Source: Gemmatimonadota bacterium (GTDB lineage: Bacteria; Gemmatimonadota; Gemmatimonadetes; Gemmatimonadales; Gemmatimonadaceae). From it: a stretch of DNA of 64,000 nucleotides. The notes below the pieces were generated by a model. The model saw only the letters and a program-made list of their open reading frames with translations. It was not told the origin of the DNA and did not search any database. Positions 46,251-56,114 of this stretch are shown here, one piece after another. The stretch spans positions 372,001 through 436,000 of the forward strand of contig JAIUOB010000005.1 of assembly GCA_020161135.1 (NCBI GenBank), given 5' to 3'. How positions within the stretch are numbered: the stretch's first letter is position 1; every line of letters begins with the position of its first letter. The translations under genes and the position numbers were made by a program.

Positions 46251-46269
46251 CGGCCGCCGACGTTCCCGC

Positions 46270-47061
46270 ATGCTGCGCATCCACGTCGTCACCATCTTCC
46301 CCGAGTTCTTCGCGGGGCCGTTGTCGCTCAGCATCCCCGCGCGGGCCGCGCAGGCGGGGGCGGTGTCGTACTCGATGGTCGACCTGCGCACCTTCACGCA
46401 CGATCGCCATCGCACGGTGGACGACTATCCCTTCGGCGGCGGGCCCGGCATGGTCATGAAGCCGGGGCCGTTCTTCGAGGCGGTCGAGTCGATCGGCGCC
46501 ACCGCTCCCATCGTGCTGCTCTCGCCACGCGGGCGCCGGTTCGCGCACGCCGATGCGGTGCGCTTCGCCGCCGGCACCGAGCTCACGTTGCTCTGCGGAC
46601 ACTACAAGGACGTCGACGAGCGCGTCGCGCAGCACCTCGCCACCGAGGAGCTGTCGCTGGGCGACTTCGTGCTCAGCGGCGGCGAACCCGCAGCGCTGGC
46701 CATCATCGATGCGACGGTGCGCCTGCTGCCCGGCGCCATGAGCGATCTCGACAGCGCGCGCACCGACTCGTTCTACGATCGCGGCATCAGCGCGCCGAGC
46801 TACACGCGCCCGGCCGAGTATCGCGGTCACGCCGTGCCGGACGTGCTCGTGGGCGGTGACCACGCCAAGGTGGCCGCGTGGCGCGACGCAGAAAGCCTGC
46901 GGCGCACCCGCGAAGCGGAGAACCGCGACCGCGCGCTCTTCCAGGCCCGCGAGGCCGAGAGCGCGGCGCGCGACGCGCACCTCGCCGCCGTCGAGCGCGC
47001 GGCGGCCGAGAAGGCCGCGAAGAAGGCGGCCGCCAAGGCGCGTCGGCGAGGCGCGCGATGA
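46270..47061 (+). CDS. trmD: tRNA (guanine37-N1)-methyltransferase TrmD
   Basis: Methylates G37 of tRNAs to prevent frameshifting. The 263-residue SPOUT enzyme has IHVVTIFPEFF, the knot regions LLSPRGRRF, LLCGHYKDVDERV and LSLGDFVLSGGEPAAL, and TDSFYDRGISAPSYTRP. An Ala/Lys-rich tail (about the last 35 residues) extends beyond the usual domain and may be a helical RNA-binding tail. Its stop overlaps the start of an asparaginase-like gene (ATGA). Confidence 0.97.
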   Translation: MLRIHVVTIFPEFFAGPLSLSIPARAAQAGAVSYSMVDLRTFTHDRHRTVDDYPFGGGPGMVMKPGPFFEAVESIGATAPIVLLSPRGRRFAHADAVRFAAGTELTLLCGHYKDVDERVAQHLATEELSLGDFVLSGGEPAALAIIDATVRLLPGAMSDLDSARTDSFYDRGISAPSYTRPAEYRGHAVPDVLVGGDHAKVAAWRDAESLRRTREAENRDRALFQAREAESAARDAHLAAVERAAAEKAAKKAAAKARRRGAR

Positions 47062-47606
47062 GCGTGATGGTGCAGACCGCCTCGTCGGGCACACCGATCC
47101 CCGAAGGGCAGGTGCGCGTGCTCGTCACCGGGGGCACGTTCGACAAGGAGTACGACGAGCTCACGGGCACGCTGCGCTTCGCCGAGACGCACCTGCCCGA
47201 GATGCTGCGGCGCGGGCGCTGCATGCTCGACGTGGTCGTCGAGGGGCTCATGATGATCGACAGCCTCGACATGACGCACGCCCATCGGCAGCGCATCGTC
47301 GAGGCCTGTCGCGTGGCGCCCGAGCGGCACCTCGTCATCACGCACGGCACCGACACGATGGTCGAGACCGCGCTGCAGCTCGACGCGGCGCAGCTCGGCA
47401 AGGTCATCGTGCTCACCGGCGCGATGGTGCCCTACGCGTTCGGCAGCTCGGACGGGCTGTTCAACCTGGGCAGCGCGCTCAGCTTCGTGCAGGTGCTGCC
47501 GCCCGGTGTGTATGTGGCGATGAACGGCCGCTACTTCACCGCCGATCGGGTGCGGAAGAATCGCGACGTGGGTGTGTTCGAGGAGACCGCGGGCGAGGGC
47601 GCCTGA
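47058..47606 (+). CDS. Half-size asparaginase-domain protein
   Basis: A 182-residue protein containing only the N-terminal domain of type I/II L-asparaginases. It has both active-site threonine motifs, TGGTFDKEY and HGTDTMVET, followed by KVIVLTGAMVPYAFGSSDG. Full-length asparaginases are about 330 residues and need both domains for the standard dimer site. Short homologues of this kind occur in many bacteria and are of uncertain activity. Its start overlaps trmD (ATGA), so it takes the place where rplS usually lies. It is convergent with the next gene. Confidence 0.88.
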   Translation: MSVMVQTASSGTPIPEGQVRVLVTGGTFDKEYDELTGTLRFAETHLPEMLRRGRCMLDVVVEGLMMIDSLDMTHAHRQRIVEACRVAPERHLVITHGTDTMVETALQLDAAQLGKVIVLTGAMVPYAFGSSDGLFNLGSALSFVQVLPPGVYVAMNGRYFTADRVRKNRDVGVFEETAGEGA

Positions 47607-47637
47607 CTCGTCGCACCGCGACACCATCGCGCGCGCC

Positions 47638-49788
47638 TCACTCCCGCTTCGTCCACATCCCGATCACGCCGCAGAACGCGCCTCCCGCGAGCGACTGGTA
47701 GAGCGGCGGGACGCGCGTGCCGCCCGCGTACACCTCGATGCCATGCAGGCGCTCCGGCGGAGGGAGCGCCGTGAGGTCGGCACCGTCGGCCGAACGATTG
47801 GACAGGCGCACACCGTCGAGCACGATGACATACGGGCACGCCGCCGTCTCGCTCATCATGCTGGGCAGGTCACCGCGACCACTCAGCGCGAACACGCCGT
47901 TGGACGTCGTCACCACGCGCACACCGCGCAACGTGCCCAGCAGTTGCCACGTCTGCACCACGCGGCGCTTCGCGAGGTCCGCCGGTCCGAGACTTTGCGT
48001 GGCCGTGCGCGCCGCATGACGCGCGTCGAACTCGCCGATGGCGCTGCGTCCGGCAATCGCGTCGTCGGCGGGCGAGCCATCAGGCTTCTGCTTGCCATCG
48101 AAGTTGGGCACCGCCGTGAGCGGCGCGAGCGTCACGTCGTGCCGGCTCGCGATGCCCGTGAAGGTGTCGGGGATGCGCAGCCGGTCGCGCACGAAACCGC
48201 CGCCGCCTTCGGCGACGAAGACGATGTCCGTCGCACGCGGAATGCCGCAGACATACCACGCGCCGCGGTCGTCGGTGCGCGTGCGGCGTTCCTCCGGCTT
48301 GTAGTCGACGACGCCCGACGCGGCACGCGCCGCATCGGTGCGCAGGAAGCTGACGACGATGCGCGCCGCGCGTGCGGGCAGCCCGGTACCATCGCGCACG
48401 GTGCCGCGCAGGATGACGCCGTCGGCCGCGTCCTTGCCGCAGACTCGATCGAGCAGCGACGCCAGGCGCGGCAGGCGCACCGTATCCGTACGCGCGCCGA
48501 GGGCCGCACGAATGCCGATGTTCACGGGCGGCACGCCCAGCGAGTCGAGCCCGGGGAAGAGCAGTTGCGCTTCGTACCGCCCCTCGGGGAGCGGCGCGAA
48601 CACCACGCGTCCGGTGCTGTCGGCGCGCGCCTGCAGGTTGGTGCCGGTCACGGATGCGATCGTTCCGCTCACGCGTGGGGCGTCGGCGCTTCCCACCAAC
48701 TGCACCGTGGCGCTCGGCATGCGTCGCTCGAGGAGCGTGCGTCCGCCGCTCGTGAGCCTCACGGCGTCGCCGCCCGCCTCATACACCTCCTTCACGGACG
48801 TGTCGCGACGCAGCCCACGCACCGAGCCCAACGACGGGTCACCGCCACGCACGGCGAATCCCGGGAGTCGCGCCTTCCACGACGTCACCACCCATCGACC
48901 GTCGTCGAGCTTCGCGAACGCGACGCGCCCACTGCGCAGCTCCGGGGGCGCCGCCTCGGTGGGGCCGGTGTAGCGGAAGTCCACTGCGCGCAGCTCGAAG
49001 GACTGCCGATCGAGCCACACCACGCCCGCGATATCGATGCGCGACGGCGCGTTGGCATCGTTCGGCTCGAAGGCGACGCCGATGAGCGTGTCGCCGGGCG
49101 CCGATCGCAGCGAGAAGCAGTGACTGTTGGAGAACTCCGGCGACAACAGCACCTGCTGGTCGGGCGCGAGATACTCGATGCCATCGCGCTCCTGCGTGAC
49201 GTAGCCGCGCGTGAGCAGCGCCGCCGGCGGCACACTGCGAAACACCTGCGTGGTGGGGTGCTCGCGCACGCTGAGTGAGCGTTCGCGTACCACCAGGGCA
49301 TCGGGTGAGAGCGTCCCGCGATGCTCGAGCCACTGCCCGACGATGGGTCCGGCCTCCGCCGCGAGGAGCGACGCCTCGAGCGCGATGCGCGCCTGCTCCC
49401 ACACCGCGACCACGGTGGCCGCCCCTTCCGTACGCGGCCGGCAGGCGCCGTCGCGGGCAGCCAGGACCCGTGGCAATTCGACCGGCGACGGTACGGCCAC
49501 CAGCGTGACGACGGCCGTCTCACCGGCCCCCACGTCCACCACCTGCGTGACGGGGCGGTGGCCGATGCGTTTCGCGGAGAGCTCGACGCGCCCGGCGCCG
49601 CGCAGGGTGAGGGTGAATGCGCCCGTGGCCGAGCTGAGCGCGCGACTGGTGTCACGCCCGGCACGGACCGCCTGCACGAGGATTCCGGACAGCGGGGTGC
49701 TGTCGGGGAGGAGGACGCGGCCACGGATGGCCTGCGCGTCAATGGCGCCCGGGAGGAGCAGCGCCGTCAAGAGGAAGATTCGCCGCAT
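47638..49788 (-). CDS. Barrel-less carboxypeptidase-regulatory/plug protein A
   Basis: A 716-residue exported protein: signal peptide (about 1-19), an N-terminal carboxypeptidase-regulatory-like domain (about 20-95; IRGRVLLPDSTPLSGILVQA) and a long middle region. Two further Ig-like or regulatory modules follow (about 385-445 and 480-560). The last about 100 residues look like a TonB-dependent receptor plug: LLGTLRGVRVV, an acidic VIVLDGVRL strand, GIEVYAGGTRVPPLY and the end CGVIGMWTK. There is no beta-barrel after it. Two cysteines (AACPYV and FCGVI) could form a disulfide. Paralogous architecture is found at 51186-52664 and 60104-61282. Function unknown. Confidence 0.82.
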   Translation of the reverse strand: MRRIFLLTALLLPGAIDAQAIRGRVLLPDSTPLSGILVQAVRAGRDTSRALSSATGAFTLTLRGAGRVELSAKRIGHRPVTQVVDVGAGETAVVTLVAVPSPVELPRVLAARDGACRPRTEGAATVVAVWEQARIALEASLLAAEAGPIVGQWLEHRGTLSPDALVVRERSLSVREHPTTQVFRSVPPAALLTRGYVTQERDGIEYLAPDQQVLLSPEFSNSHCFSLRSAPGDTLIGVAFEPNDANAPSRIDIAGVVWLDRQSFELRAVDFRYTGPTEAAPPELRSGRVAFAKLDDGRWVVTSWKARLPGFAVRGGDPSLGSVRGLRRDTSVKEVYEAGGDAVRLTSGGRTLLERRMPSATVQLVGSADAPRVSGTIASVTGTNLQARADSTGRVVFAPLPEGRYEAQLLFPGLDSLGVPPVNIGIRAALGARTDTVRLPRLASLLDRVCGKDAADGVILRGTVRDGTGLPARAARIVVSFLRTDAARAASGVVDYKPEERRTRTDDRGAWYVCGIPRATDIVFVAEGGGGFVRDRLRIPDTFTGIASRHDVTLAPLTAVPNFDGKQKPDGSPADDAIAGRSAIGEFDARHAARTATQSLGPADLAKRRVVQTWQLLGTLRGVRVVTTSNGVFALSGRGDLPSMMSETAACPYVIVLDGVRLSNRSADGADLTALPPPERLHGIEVYAGGTRVPPLYQSLAGGAFCGVIGMWTKRE

Positions 49789-49886
49789 GGGGTGAACCTG
49801 TGGTCCGCGGCCGGAGCCCGCCACTATCTTGTCCGGACTCATCCGGCCGCCGAGGCCGCCACTCCCCGCACCCCACCGCCCGAAGC

Positions 49887-51104
49887 ATGGCCAAGATCAA
49901 GGTCGTGAACCCCGTCGTCGAAATGGACGGCGACGAGATGACGCGCATCATCTGGCAGTTCATCAAGGACAAGCTGATCCTGCCCTATCTCGACATCCAG
50001 CTCGACTACTACGACCTGGGCATCGAGCACCGCGACGCGACCAACGACCAGGTCACGATCGATTCGGCCGAGGCGACGAAGAAGCACGGTGTGGCGGTGA
50101 AGTGCGCGACGATCACCCCCGACGAGGCGCGGGTGCAGGAGTTCGGGCTCAAGAAGATGTGGAAGAGTCCCAACGGCACGATTCGCAACATCCTCGGCGG
50201 CGTGATCTTCCGCGAGCCGATCATCATCTCGAACATCCCGCGTCTCGTCCCGCACTGGACCAAGCCCATCGTGGTGGGACGCCATGCGCATGGTGACCAG
50301 TACAAGGCCACCGACTTCAAGGTGCCGGGCCCGGGCACGGTGACCATCACCTACCAGCCGGCCGACGGCAGCGCCCCGATGGAGATGCAGGTCGCCAAGT
50401 TCGGCGCCGACGGCGGCGTGGCGATGGGCATGTACAACTTCAACGACAGCATCCGGGATTTCGCGCGCGCGAGCTTCCGGTACGGCCTGCAGCGCAACTA
50501 TCCGGTGTACCTGTCCACCAAGAACACGATCCTCAAGGCCTACGACGGCCAGTTCAAGGATCTGTTCGAAGAGGTGTTCAACGCCGAGTTCAAGGCCGAC
50601 TTCGACAAGGCGGGCATCACGTACGAGCACCGCCTCATCGACGACATGGTCGCGAGCGCGCTCAAGTGGGAAGGCGGCTACGTGTGGGCGTGCAAGAACT
50701 ACGATGGCGACGTGCAGAGTGACATCGTGGCGCAGGGCTTCGGCTCACTTGGCCTCATGACCAGCGTGCTGCTCACGCCCGACGGCAAGACGATGGAAGC
50801 CGAAGCGGCGCACGGCACCGTCACGCGGCACTTCCGTGAGCATCAGAAGGGCAACAAGACGAGCACCAACCCCATCGCCAGCATCTTCGCCTGGACGCGC
50901 GGCCTCATGCACCGCGGCAAGGTGGATGGCACGCCCGATGTGGTGCGCTTCGCCGAGACGCTCGAGGCGGTGTGCATCGAGGCGGTGGAGGCGGGCGAGA
51001 TGACGAAGGACCTCGCGATCCTCATCAGCAAGGACACGCCGTACCTGCACACCGAGGCGTTTCTCGACGCCATCGACAAGCGGCTGCAGGCGAAGATGGC
51101 CTGA
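49887..51104 (+). CDS. icd: NADP-dependent isocitrate dehydrogenase (eukaryotic-type, class II)
   Basis: TCA-cycle enzyme converting isocitrate to 2-oxoglutarate. The 405-residue protein shows the class II signature rather than that of the E. coli enzyme: VVEMDGDEMTRIIWQFIK, TKKHGVAVKCATITPDEARV, KSPNGTIRNILGG, YKATDF, EAAHGTVTRHFREHQKG and NPIASIFAWTRGL. Substrate and metal residues in these blocks appear intact. The start at 49887 matches the family N-terminus (MAKIKV). It is divergent from plug protein A across 98 bp. Confidence 0.97.
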   Translation: MAKIKVVNPVVEMDGDEMTRIIWQFIKDKLILPYLDIQLDYYDLGIEHRDATNDQVTIDSAEATKKHGVAVKCATITPDEARVQEFGLKKMWKSPNGTIRNILGGVIFREPIIISNIPRLVPHWTKPIVVGRHAHGDQYKATDFKVPGPGTVTITYQPADGSAPMEMQVAKFGADGGVAMGMYNFNDSIRDFARASFRYGLQRNYPVYLSTKNTILKAYDGQFKDLFEEVFNAEFKADFDKAGITYEHRLIDDMVASALKWEGGYVWACKNYDGDVQSDIVAQGFGSLGLMTSVLLTPDGKTMEAEAAHGTVTRHFREHQKGNKTSTNPIASIFAWTRGLMHRGKVDGTPDVVRFAETLEAVCIEAVEAGEMTKDLAILISKDTPYLHTEAFLDAIDKRLQAKMA

Positions 51105-51129
51105 CGCTGTTGGATGGCGTGATGCAAGA

Positions 51130-51161
51130 CGGGGGCGGCGGACCGATGTCCGCCGCCCCCG
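51130..51161. terminator. Strong bidirectional terminator after icd
   Basis: Perfect 14-bp stem CGGGGGCGGCGGAC / GTCCGCCGCCCCCG with a 4-base CGAT loop, between the convergent icd and plug protein B genes. There is no T-tract, but stem strength and position make it a convincing terminator. Confidence 0.75.
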
Positions 51162-51185
51162 CGTGCGTTCGGATGCTGTGCGCGG

Positions 51186-52664
51186 CTACCAGCGTGAGAA
51201 GCGCGTCCAGATCATGAGGGTGCCGCAGGGGTGCGGCCCGCCGCCGAGCACGAATCCCATCGGTGCCTGCGCCACAGTCGGGTAGTACTCGATCCCCTTC
51301 ACGTTCGCGGGGATGAGCGTTTCGAGTACCAGATTGGGCGTCGGGAGCGCGCCGAGATCGGTGTCCGAGAGCGGAATGGCGGTGGGCCGCGTCCATGCCG
51401 CACTCGGAATCCCGTCGATGATGATCTGCGGCGCGCCGCACTGGAATCCACGCGTGTTTCGCATCGTCAACCCGGCCGGACCGTAGCGGACGTCGAGCCC
51501 GGGAAGACGACGCAATGCGGCGCCGATGTCCGGGCGCATCGCGATCTCCCGCTCGTTGAGGAAGTAGCCGAGTCCTTGCCGCTGCCGCGTCAGGAAGCCC
51601 GCCTGATCGCGTCCGGGGATCGCGACACTGCGCACATTCACTGCCGCCAGCACGGTCGCCTGCGGCAGCACGAACTGTTCGTCCGGCACCTCACCGGCCA
51701 CGATGTCCACCGTCCGGAACAGCGCGCCGCGCCCGAGCTGTCGCACGCTGATCTCCTGCGTCCCGAGGGGGACGCGGCGGAACACCCAGCGGCCGAGCGA
51801 ATCGGTACGCGTGGTGTGCCCGGAGGCGGTGAGCACCAGCAGCGCGCCCACCATCGCGCCGCCACGCTCGTCGCGCACCACCCCGCGCAGCTCGCCGCTG
51901 CCCGCGCGCAGACTCGCACTGTCGCCGCCCAGCTCACCGCTCACGTACAGGTCGCGGCGCAGCACGCGCGCATTGCCGATGGTGAGGGAGACGCTGCCGC
52001 TCGCCGTCTGCGTGTCGCCCGCGAGCGTGGTGAGCGACAGGTCGTGCGGCAGACCGCACACCCCGTAGTTCCCCTGGTCGTCGGTGCGCGCGGTCCGCGT
52101 GGGCTCGCTGAGACGCATCCCACCGCCGCTGGTGTCCACGGCGAACCATTGGAACGCCACCTGGCTGCGCACCATTCGTGCGCGCGTCATCGCGTCGTAG
52201 ATCGTGCCGAACACGATCGCGCTGTCGGCCGGCGGTCGCTCGGTGGGCGCGCACATCCGCGTGTAGAAGGTGCGGAACGACGGCGTCGTGAGCGCGAGCG
52301 CTGGTGTGTTGGTGCGCACGTCGACATCCACCGCGAAGCCGTACAGGCCGATGGAGTCGAGCGCGGGCGCCGAGAAGCTGAAGCGCTGCGCGCCCAGCGG
52401 CACGCTGTCGAGGCGGAACGCCCCGCGACGGTCGGCGATGACCGACCGGTTGCTCCCCGCGAGTTCCACCAGCGCGCCGGCGAGCGGTTGGCTGCGGAGG
52501 CTGTCGTAGACCACACCGCGCACCGTGGTGGTGGCGGGCGGCGTGCCCGCCGATTGGGCGGTGGCCGCAGTGACACCAACCGTGAGCGTGACGGCCGAGA
52601 CGACGCCTGCCGTGAGCGCGACGAGGAATGCGTGCGCGCCCCTGGAGCATGAAACATTGGACAT
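51186..52664 (-). CDS. Barrel-less carboxypeptidase-regulatory/plug protein B
   Basis: A 492-residue exported protein. After the signal peptide (about 1-36, ending TAQS) come two or three regulatory or Ig-like modules (about 46-110, 130-235 and 255-325; for example VRGVVYDSLRSQPLAGALVE and LRGVVRDERGGAMVGALLVL). A TBDR-plug-like C-terminus follows (about 345-492; EIAMRPDIGAALRRLPGLDV, RNTRGFQCG, IIIDGIPSAA, KGIEYYPTVAQ and a final CGTLMIWTR). The protein ends 4 residues later without a barrel. The ATG at 52664 has a clear GGAGG ribosome binding site; a long in-frame upstream extension is antisense to the next gene and was rejected. It shares the C...C plug pattern of proteins A and C. Confidence 0.83.
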   Translation of the reverse strand: MSNVSCSRGAHAFLVALTAGVVSAVTLTVGVTAATAQSAGTPPATTTVRGVVYDSLRSQPLAGALVELAGSNRSVIADRRGAFRLDSVPLGAQRFSFSAPALDSIGLYGFAVDVDVRTNTPALALTTPSFRTFYTRMCAPTERPPADSAIVFGTIYDAMTRARMVRSQVAFQWFAVDTSGGGMRLSEPTRTARTDDQGNYGVCGLPHDLSLTTLAGDTQTASGSVSLTIGNARVLRRDLYVSGELGGDSASLRAGSGELRGVVRDERGGAMVGALLVLTASGHTTRTDSLGRWVFRRVPLGTQEISVRQLGRGALFRTVDIVAGEVPDEQFVLPQATVLAAVNVRSVAIPGRDQAGFLTRQRQGLGYFLNEREIAMRPDIGAALRRLPGLDVRYGPAGLTMRNTRGFQCGAPQIIIDGIPSAAWTRPTAIPLSDTDLGALPTPNLVLETLIPANVKGIEYYPTVAQAPMGFVLGGGPHPCGTLMIWTRFSRW

Positions 52665-52733
52665 CGGAGACCTCCGACGACGTATGAGTTCTGCCAATGC
52701 ACCCTGAGATGAACCTACCCTCACCCCTCGCCT

Positions 52734-52762
52734 TTGACGAGCGGGACGGGCGGCCGCAAGAT
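52734..52762 (+). promoter_or_regulatory. Candidate promoter of Asp-box protein 2
   Basis: TTGACG, 17 bases, then CAAGAT. The -35 is 5 of 6 to consensus and the -10 is 3 of 6. Transcription would start about 20 bases before the ATG at 52788. It lies in the 123-bp region divergent from plug protein B. Confidence 0.45.
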
Positions 52763-52787
52763 CGTACCACTCCAACCAAGGGCTGCC

Positions 52788-55700
52788 ATGCGCTCCACGC
52801 CGTTTCCCGCTCCGACGAGGCTGCTTCGCTCCGTGACTGCGATCGCCCTCGCGGTGACGCTGGTCCCCGCCGCGCATCTGTGGGGACAACGCGCGGCCGC
52901 CTCCCCGGCCACCCCCGCGCGACCCGCGCCGGCCGAGGCCACGGCCACCGGGCGACAGGCGGCCCCTACGCCGGCTCTGTGGGCGCAACTGCCGTGGCGC
53001 TACATCGGCCCCGAGGGCAACCGCTTCAGCGCGGCCGTCGGCATCCCGGGCGACCCGCTCACGTACTACGTCGGCGCGGCTTCGGGAGGCATCTACAAGA
53101 CCACCGACGGCGGCGTGCACTGGGACGCCATCTTCGATGGCCAGCCGGTGCAGTCCATCGGGTCGCTCGCCATCGCGCCGAGCGACGTCAACGTGGTGTG
53201 GGCCGGCACGGGCGAGGCGCATGTGCGCAGCCATATCTCGATCGGGCAGGGCATCTACCGCTCCACCGATGCCGGGCGCACGTGGCAGCTCATGGGGCTC
53301 GAGAAGACCGGGCGCATCGCCCGCATCGCGATCCACCCCACCGACCCGAACACGGTGGTCGTGTGCGCGCTGGGCACCCTGTACGGTCCGCAGCAGGAAC
53401 GCGGCATCTATCGCACCACCGATGGCGGTGCGACGTGGGCGCGCACCCTCTTCGTCGACGAGAACACCGGGTGCAGCGACCTCGCGATGAATCCTGCCAA
53501 TCCGCGCATCCTGTTCGCGGGGATGTGGCAGATGGAGATCCACACCTGGGGGCGCAAGAGCGGCGGGCCCGGGAGCGGGCTCTTCCGCAGCACCGACGGG
53601 GGCGTGACGTGGACGCGCCTGCGCGGCAACGGGTTGCCCACGAAGGTCACCGGCAAGCATGCGCTGGCCATCGCGCGGTCGAATCCGTCGCGCATCTATG
53701 CGCTGATCGAGACCGGTGACGGAGTGCCGTTCGAGGGCGACGCGACCGAGAGCGGCCAGTTGTGGCGCAGCGATGACGGCGGAGACAATTGGCAGCTGAT
53801 GACGCGCGACCGGAACGCGATGGGGCGCGCGCACTACTACTCCCGCACGCAGGTCGCCACCGACAACGACAACGAGCTGTACTTCCTCACGGCCAGCTAC
53901 GCGAAGAGCATCGACGGCGGGCGCACGCTCACGACGCTCACCGGGCAGGAGGCGCCGGGCGGCGATCATCACGACATCTGGATCGACCCGACCAACGCGA
54001 ACCGGCAGATCGTCGCGCACGACCAGGGGCTCAGCATCACGCAGAATCGCGGCAAGACGTGGTTCCGGCAGCGCCTCAGCAACGCGCAGATCTACCACGT
54101 CACCGTCGACAACCAGATCCCGTACAACGTGCTCGGCAACAAGCAGGACGAGCCGTCGTATCGCGGCCCCAGCAACAGCCGGGTGCAGGGCGGCCGCTCG
54201 GCGGGGATCTCGCGCGGCATGTGGCATTCGGTGGGCGGCGGCGAGAGCGGCTGGGCCACGCCCGACCCGGTCGATGCGAACGTCATCTGGAGCACGGCGT
54301 CCGGCTCCGGCATGGTGGGCGGCATCGTGGTGCGCTTCGAGGAGAACCGCCGGCAGTTCCGGCACGTCGAGGTGTGGCCGCAGCAGTCGAACGGGCCGGC
54401 AGAGGAAGTGCGCTACCGCTTCGTGTGGGATGCACCGCTGCTCATCTCGCCGCACGACCGCCACACGGTGTACACCGGCAGTCAGCACGTGCACCGCACG
54501 AAGGACGACGGCCAGAGCTGGCAGGTGATCAGCCCCGACCTCACGCGCAACGACAAGAGTCGCATGAAGAGCTCGGGCGGCCTCACGCCGGACAACATCG
54601 GCGTGGAGTACTCGGGCGTCGTGTACGGCATCGCCGAGTCGCCCAAGCAGAAGGGTGTGATCTGGGTGGGCACCAATGACGGGCTCGTGCAGCTCTCGCG
54701 GGACGATGGGGCCACGTGGACGAACCTCACCGCGAACATTCCGGGGTTGCCGTTCTGGGGCTCGGTGCGCTCGATCGCCGCCTCGCGCTGGGATGCCGCC
54801 ACCGCGTGGATCACCGTCGATGCCCACCAGGAGAACGACCGCACGCCGTATGTGTATCGCACCACCGACTTCGGTCGCACCTGGACCAAGGTGGTGAGCG
54901 GGATCCCCGTGAGCATGCTCAGCTACGCCAAGGTCATCTACGAGGATCCGGTGCGGCGTGGCATGCTGTACCTCGGCACCGAGAACGCGATCTACGTGAC
55001 GTACGACGGTGGCGACCATTGGCTCCCGCTGCAGAACAACCTGCCGCACGCCCCGGTGTCCGGCATCGTCGTGCAGGAGCACTTCAACGACCTGGTCATC
55101 TCCACGTACGGCCGCGGCTTCTGGATCCTCGACGATATCGCGCCGCTGCAGCAGATCGACGCGAACGTGCTGGACAAGGGCGCGCACCTGTTCGCGCCGC
55201 GCGCCGCGTACCGCTTCCGCCCGATCACCGCGCCCAGCACCACGTACGACGATCCCACCGCGGGGCAGGACCCCGAGTACGGCGCGTCCATCAACTACTG
55301 GCTCAAGGCACCGGCGCGTACGGCACCCACGGTGGAGATTCTCGATGCGTCGGGCAAGCTGCTGCGCACGCTGCGGGCGCCGAACGCCGCGGGACTCAAT
55401 CGCCTCGCGTGGGATCTGCGTGACGAACCGAGCAGCGAGGTGCGCCTCTTCACGAGTCCGCTGTACGCCGAGCATCTCGCGCCCGGTCCGCAGGGGCGTG
55501 TGGCACCGGGCACCAACCGCCTGTCGATTCTGCAACCGCCCGGGCGCTACACCGTGCGGCTCACCGTCGATGGACAGGTGCAGTCTCAGCCACTCGACGT
55601 GCGCAAGGATCCGAACAGCGCGGGCACTGAGGCCGAGATCGCCGAGCAGATCCGCACGCTGTACGGCATCAAGCAGCAGCTCGAGGAGGCGGCCGCGTCG

Positions 55701-56114
55701 GTGAACCGGGTGGAGGGAGTGCGTCTGCAACTGCAGCAGGTCACGCAGTTGGCGCAGCGCGCGTCGGATGCCGATGCCGTGCGACTGCTGCGTGCGCTCG
55801 ACACCCAGCTCATCGATGCCGAGATGAAGCTGGTCGACCTCAGGCAGACCGGCACCGGGCAGGACGGCGTGCGCTTTGGCTCACGCCTCATCAGCAAGCT
55901 GGGCTATCTCGCCACAGGCGCGTCCACGGCCGACTTCCGCCCGACGGCGCAGGCCGTGGAGGTGCAGGGGATCCTCACGTCGGAGACACAGGAGGCCATC
56001 CGCGCGCTGGATCAACTCCTCGCGCGCGAGCTGCCCACGCTCAATCAGGCACTCGAAGGGAAAGGCCTGCCCAAGGTGGTCGATCGCCGCACGCCGCCGC
56101 GCATCGTGCCCTAG
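52788..56114 (+). CDS. Large secreted Asp-box (sortilin/VPS10-type) beta-propeller protein 2
   Basis: A 1108-residue exported protein with a signal peptide (about 1-33) and about ten Asp-box motifs, for example KTTDGGVHW, RSTDAGRTW, RTTDGGATW, RSTDGGVTW, RTKDDGQSW, LSRDDGATW and RTTDFGRTW (about 70-750). The propeller is followed by an Ig-like region (GRYTVRLTVDGQVQ) and a helical C-terminus of about 180 residues. The layout parallels protein 1 (34250) with a longer helical tail. No catalytic residues can be named. The adjacent paralogue 3 is convergent with it, separated by a hairpin. Confidence 0.88.
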   Translation: MRSTPFPAPTRLLRSVTAIALAVTLVPAAHLWGQRAAASPATPARPAPAEATATGRQAAPTPALWAQLPWRYIGPEGNRFSAAVGIPGDPLTYYVGAASGGIYKTTDGGVHWDAIFDGQPVQSIGSLAIAPSDVNVVWAGTGEAHVRSHISIGQGIYRSTDAGRTWQLMGLEKTGRIARIAIHPTDPNTVVVCALGTLYGPQQERGIYRTTDGGATWARTLFVDENTGCSDLAMNPANPRILFAGMWQMEIHTWGRKSGGPGSGLFRSTDGGVTWTRLRGNGLPTKVTGKHALAIARSNPSRIYALIETGDGVPFEGDATESGQLWRSDDGGDNWQLMTRDRNAMGRAHYYSRTQVATDNDNELYFLTASYAKSIDGGRTLTTLTGQEAPGGDHHDIWIDPTNANRQIVAHDQGLSITQNRGKTWFRQRLSNAQIYHVTVDNQIPYNVLGNKQDEPSYRGPSNSRVQGGRSAGISRGMWHSVGGGESGWATPDPVDANVIWSTASGSGMVGGIVVRFEENRRQFRHVEVWPQQSNGPAEEVRYRFVWDAPLLISPHDRHTVYTGSQHVHRTKDDGQSWQVISPDLTRNDKSRMKSSGGLTPDNIGVEYSGVVYGIAESPKQKGVIWVGTNDGLVQLSRDDGATWTNLTANIPGLPFWGSVRSIAASRWDAATAWITVDAHQENDRTPYVYRTTDFGRTWTKVVSGIPVSMLSYAKVIYEDPVRRGMLYLGTENAIYVTYDGGDHWLPLQNNLPHAPVSGIVVQEHFNDLVISTYGRGFWILDDIAPLQQIDANVLDKGAHLFAPRAAYRFRPITAPSTTYDDPTAGQDPEYGASINYWLKAPARTAPTVEILDASGKLLRTLRAPNAAGLNRLAWDLRDEPSSEVRLFTSPLYAEHLAPGPQGRVAPGTNRLSILQPPGRYTVRLTVDGQVQSQPLDVRKDPNSAGTEAEIAEQIRTLYGIKQQLEEAAASVNRVEGVRLQLQQVTQLAQRASDADAVRLLRALDTQLIDAEMKLVDLRQTGTGQDGVRFGSRLISKLGYLATGASTADFRPTAQAVEVQGILTSETQEAIRALDQLLARELPTLNQALEGKGLPKVVDRRTPPRIVP

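Noticed and set aside
52665..55730. A 1022-codon upstream extension of plug protein B
   Set aside because: It lies entirely antisense to Asp-box protein 2; a good ribosome binding site and signal peptide set the start at 52664.
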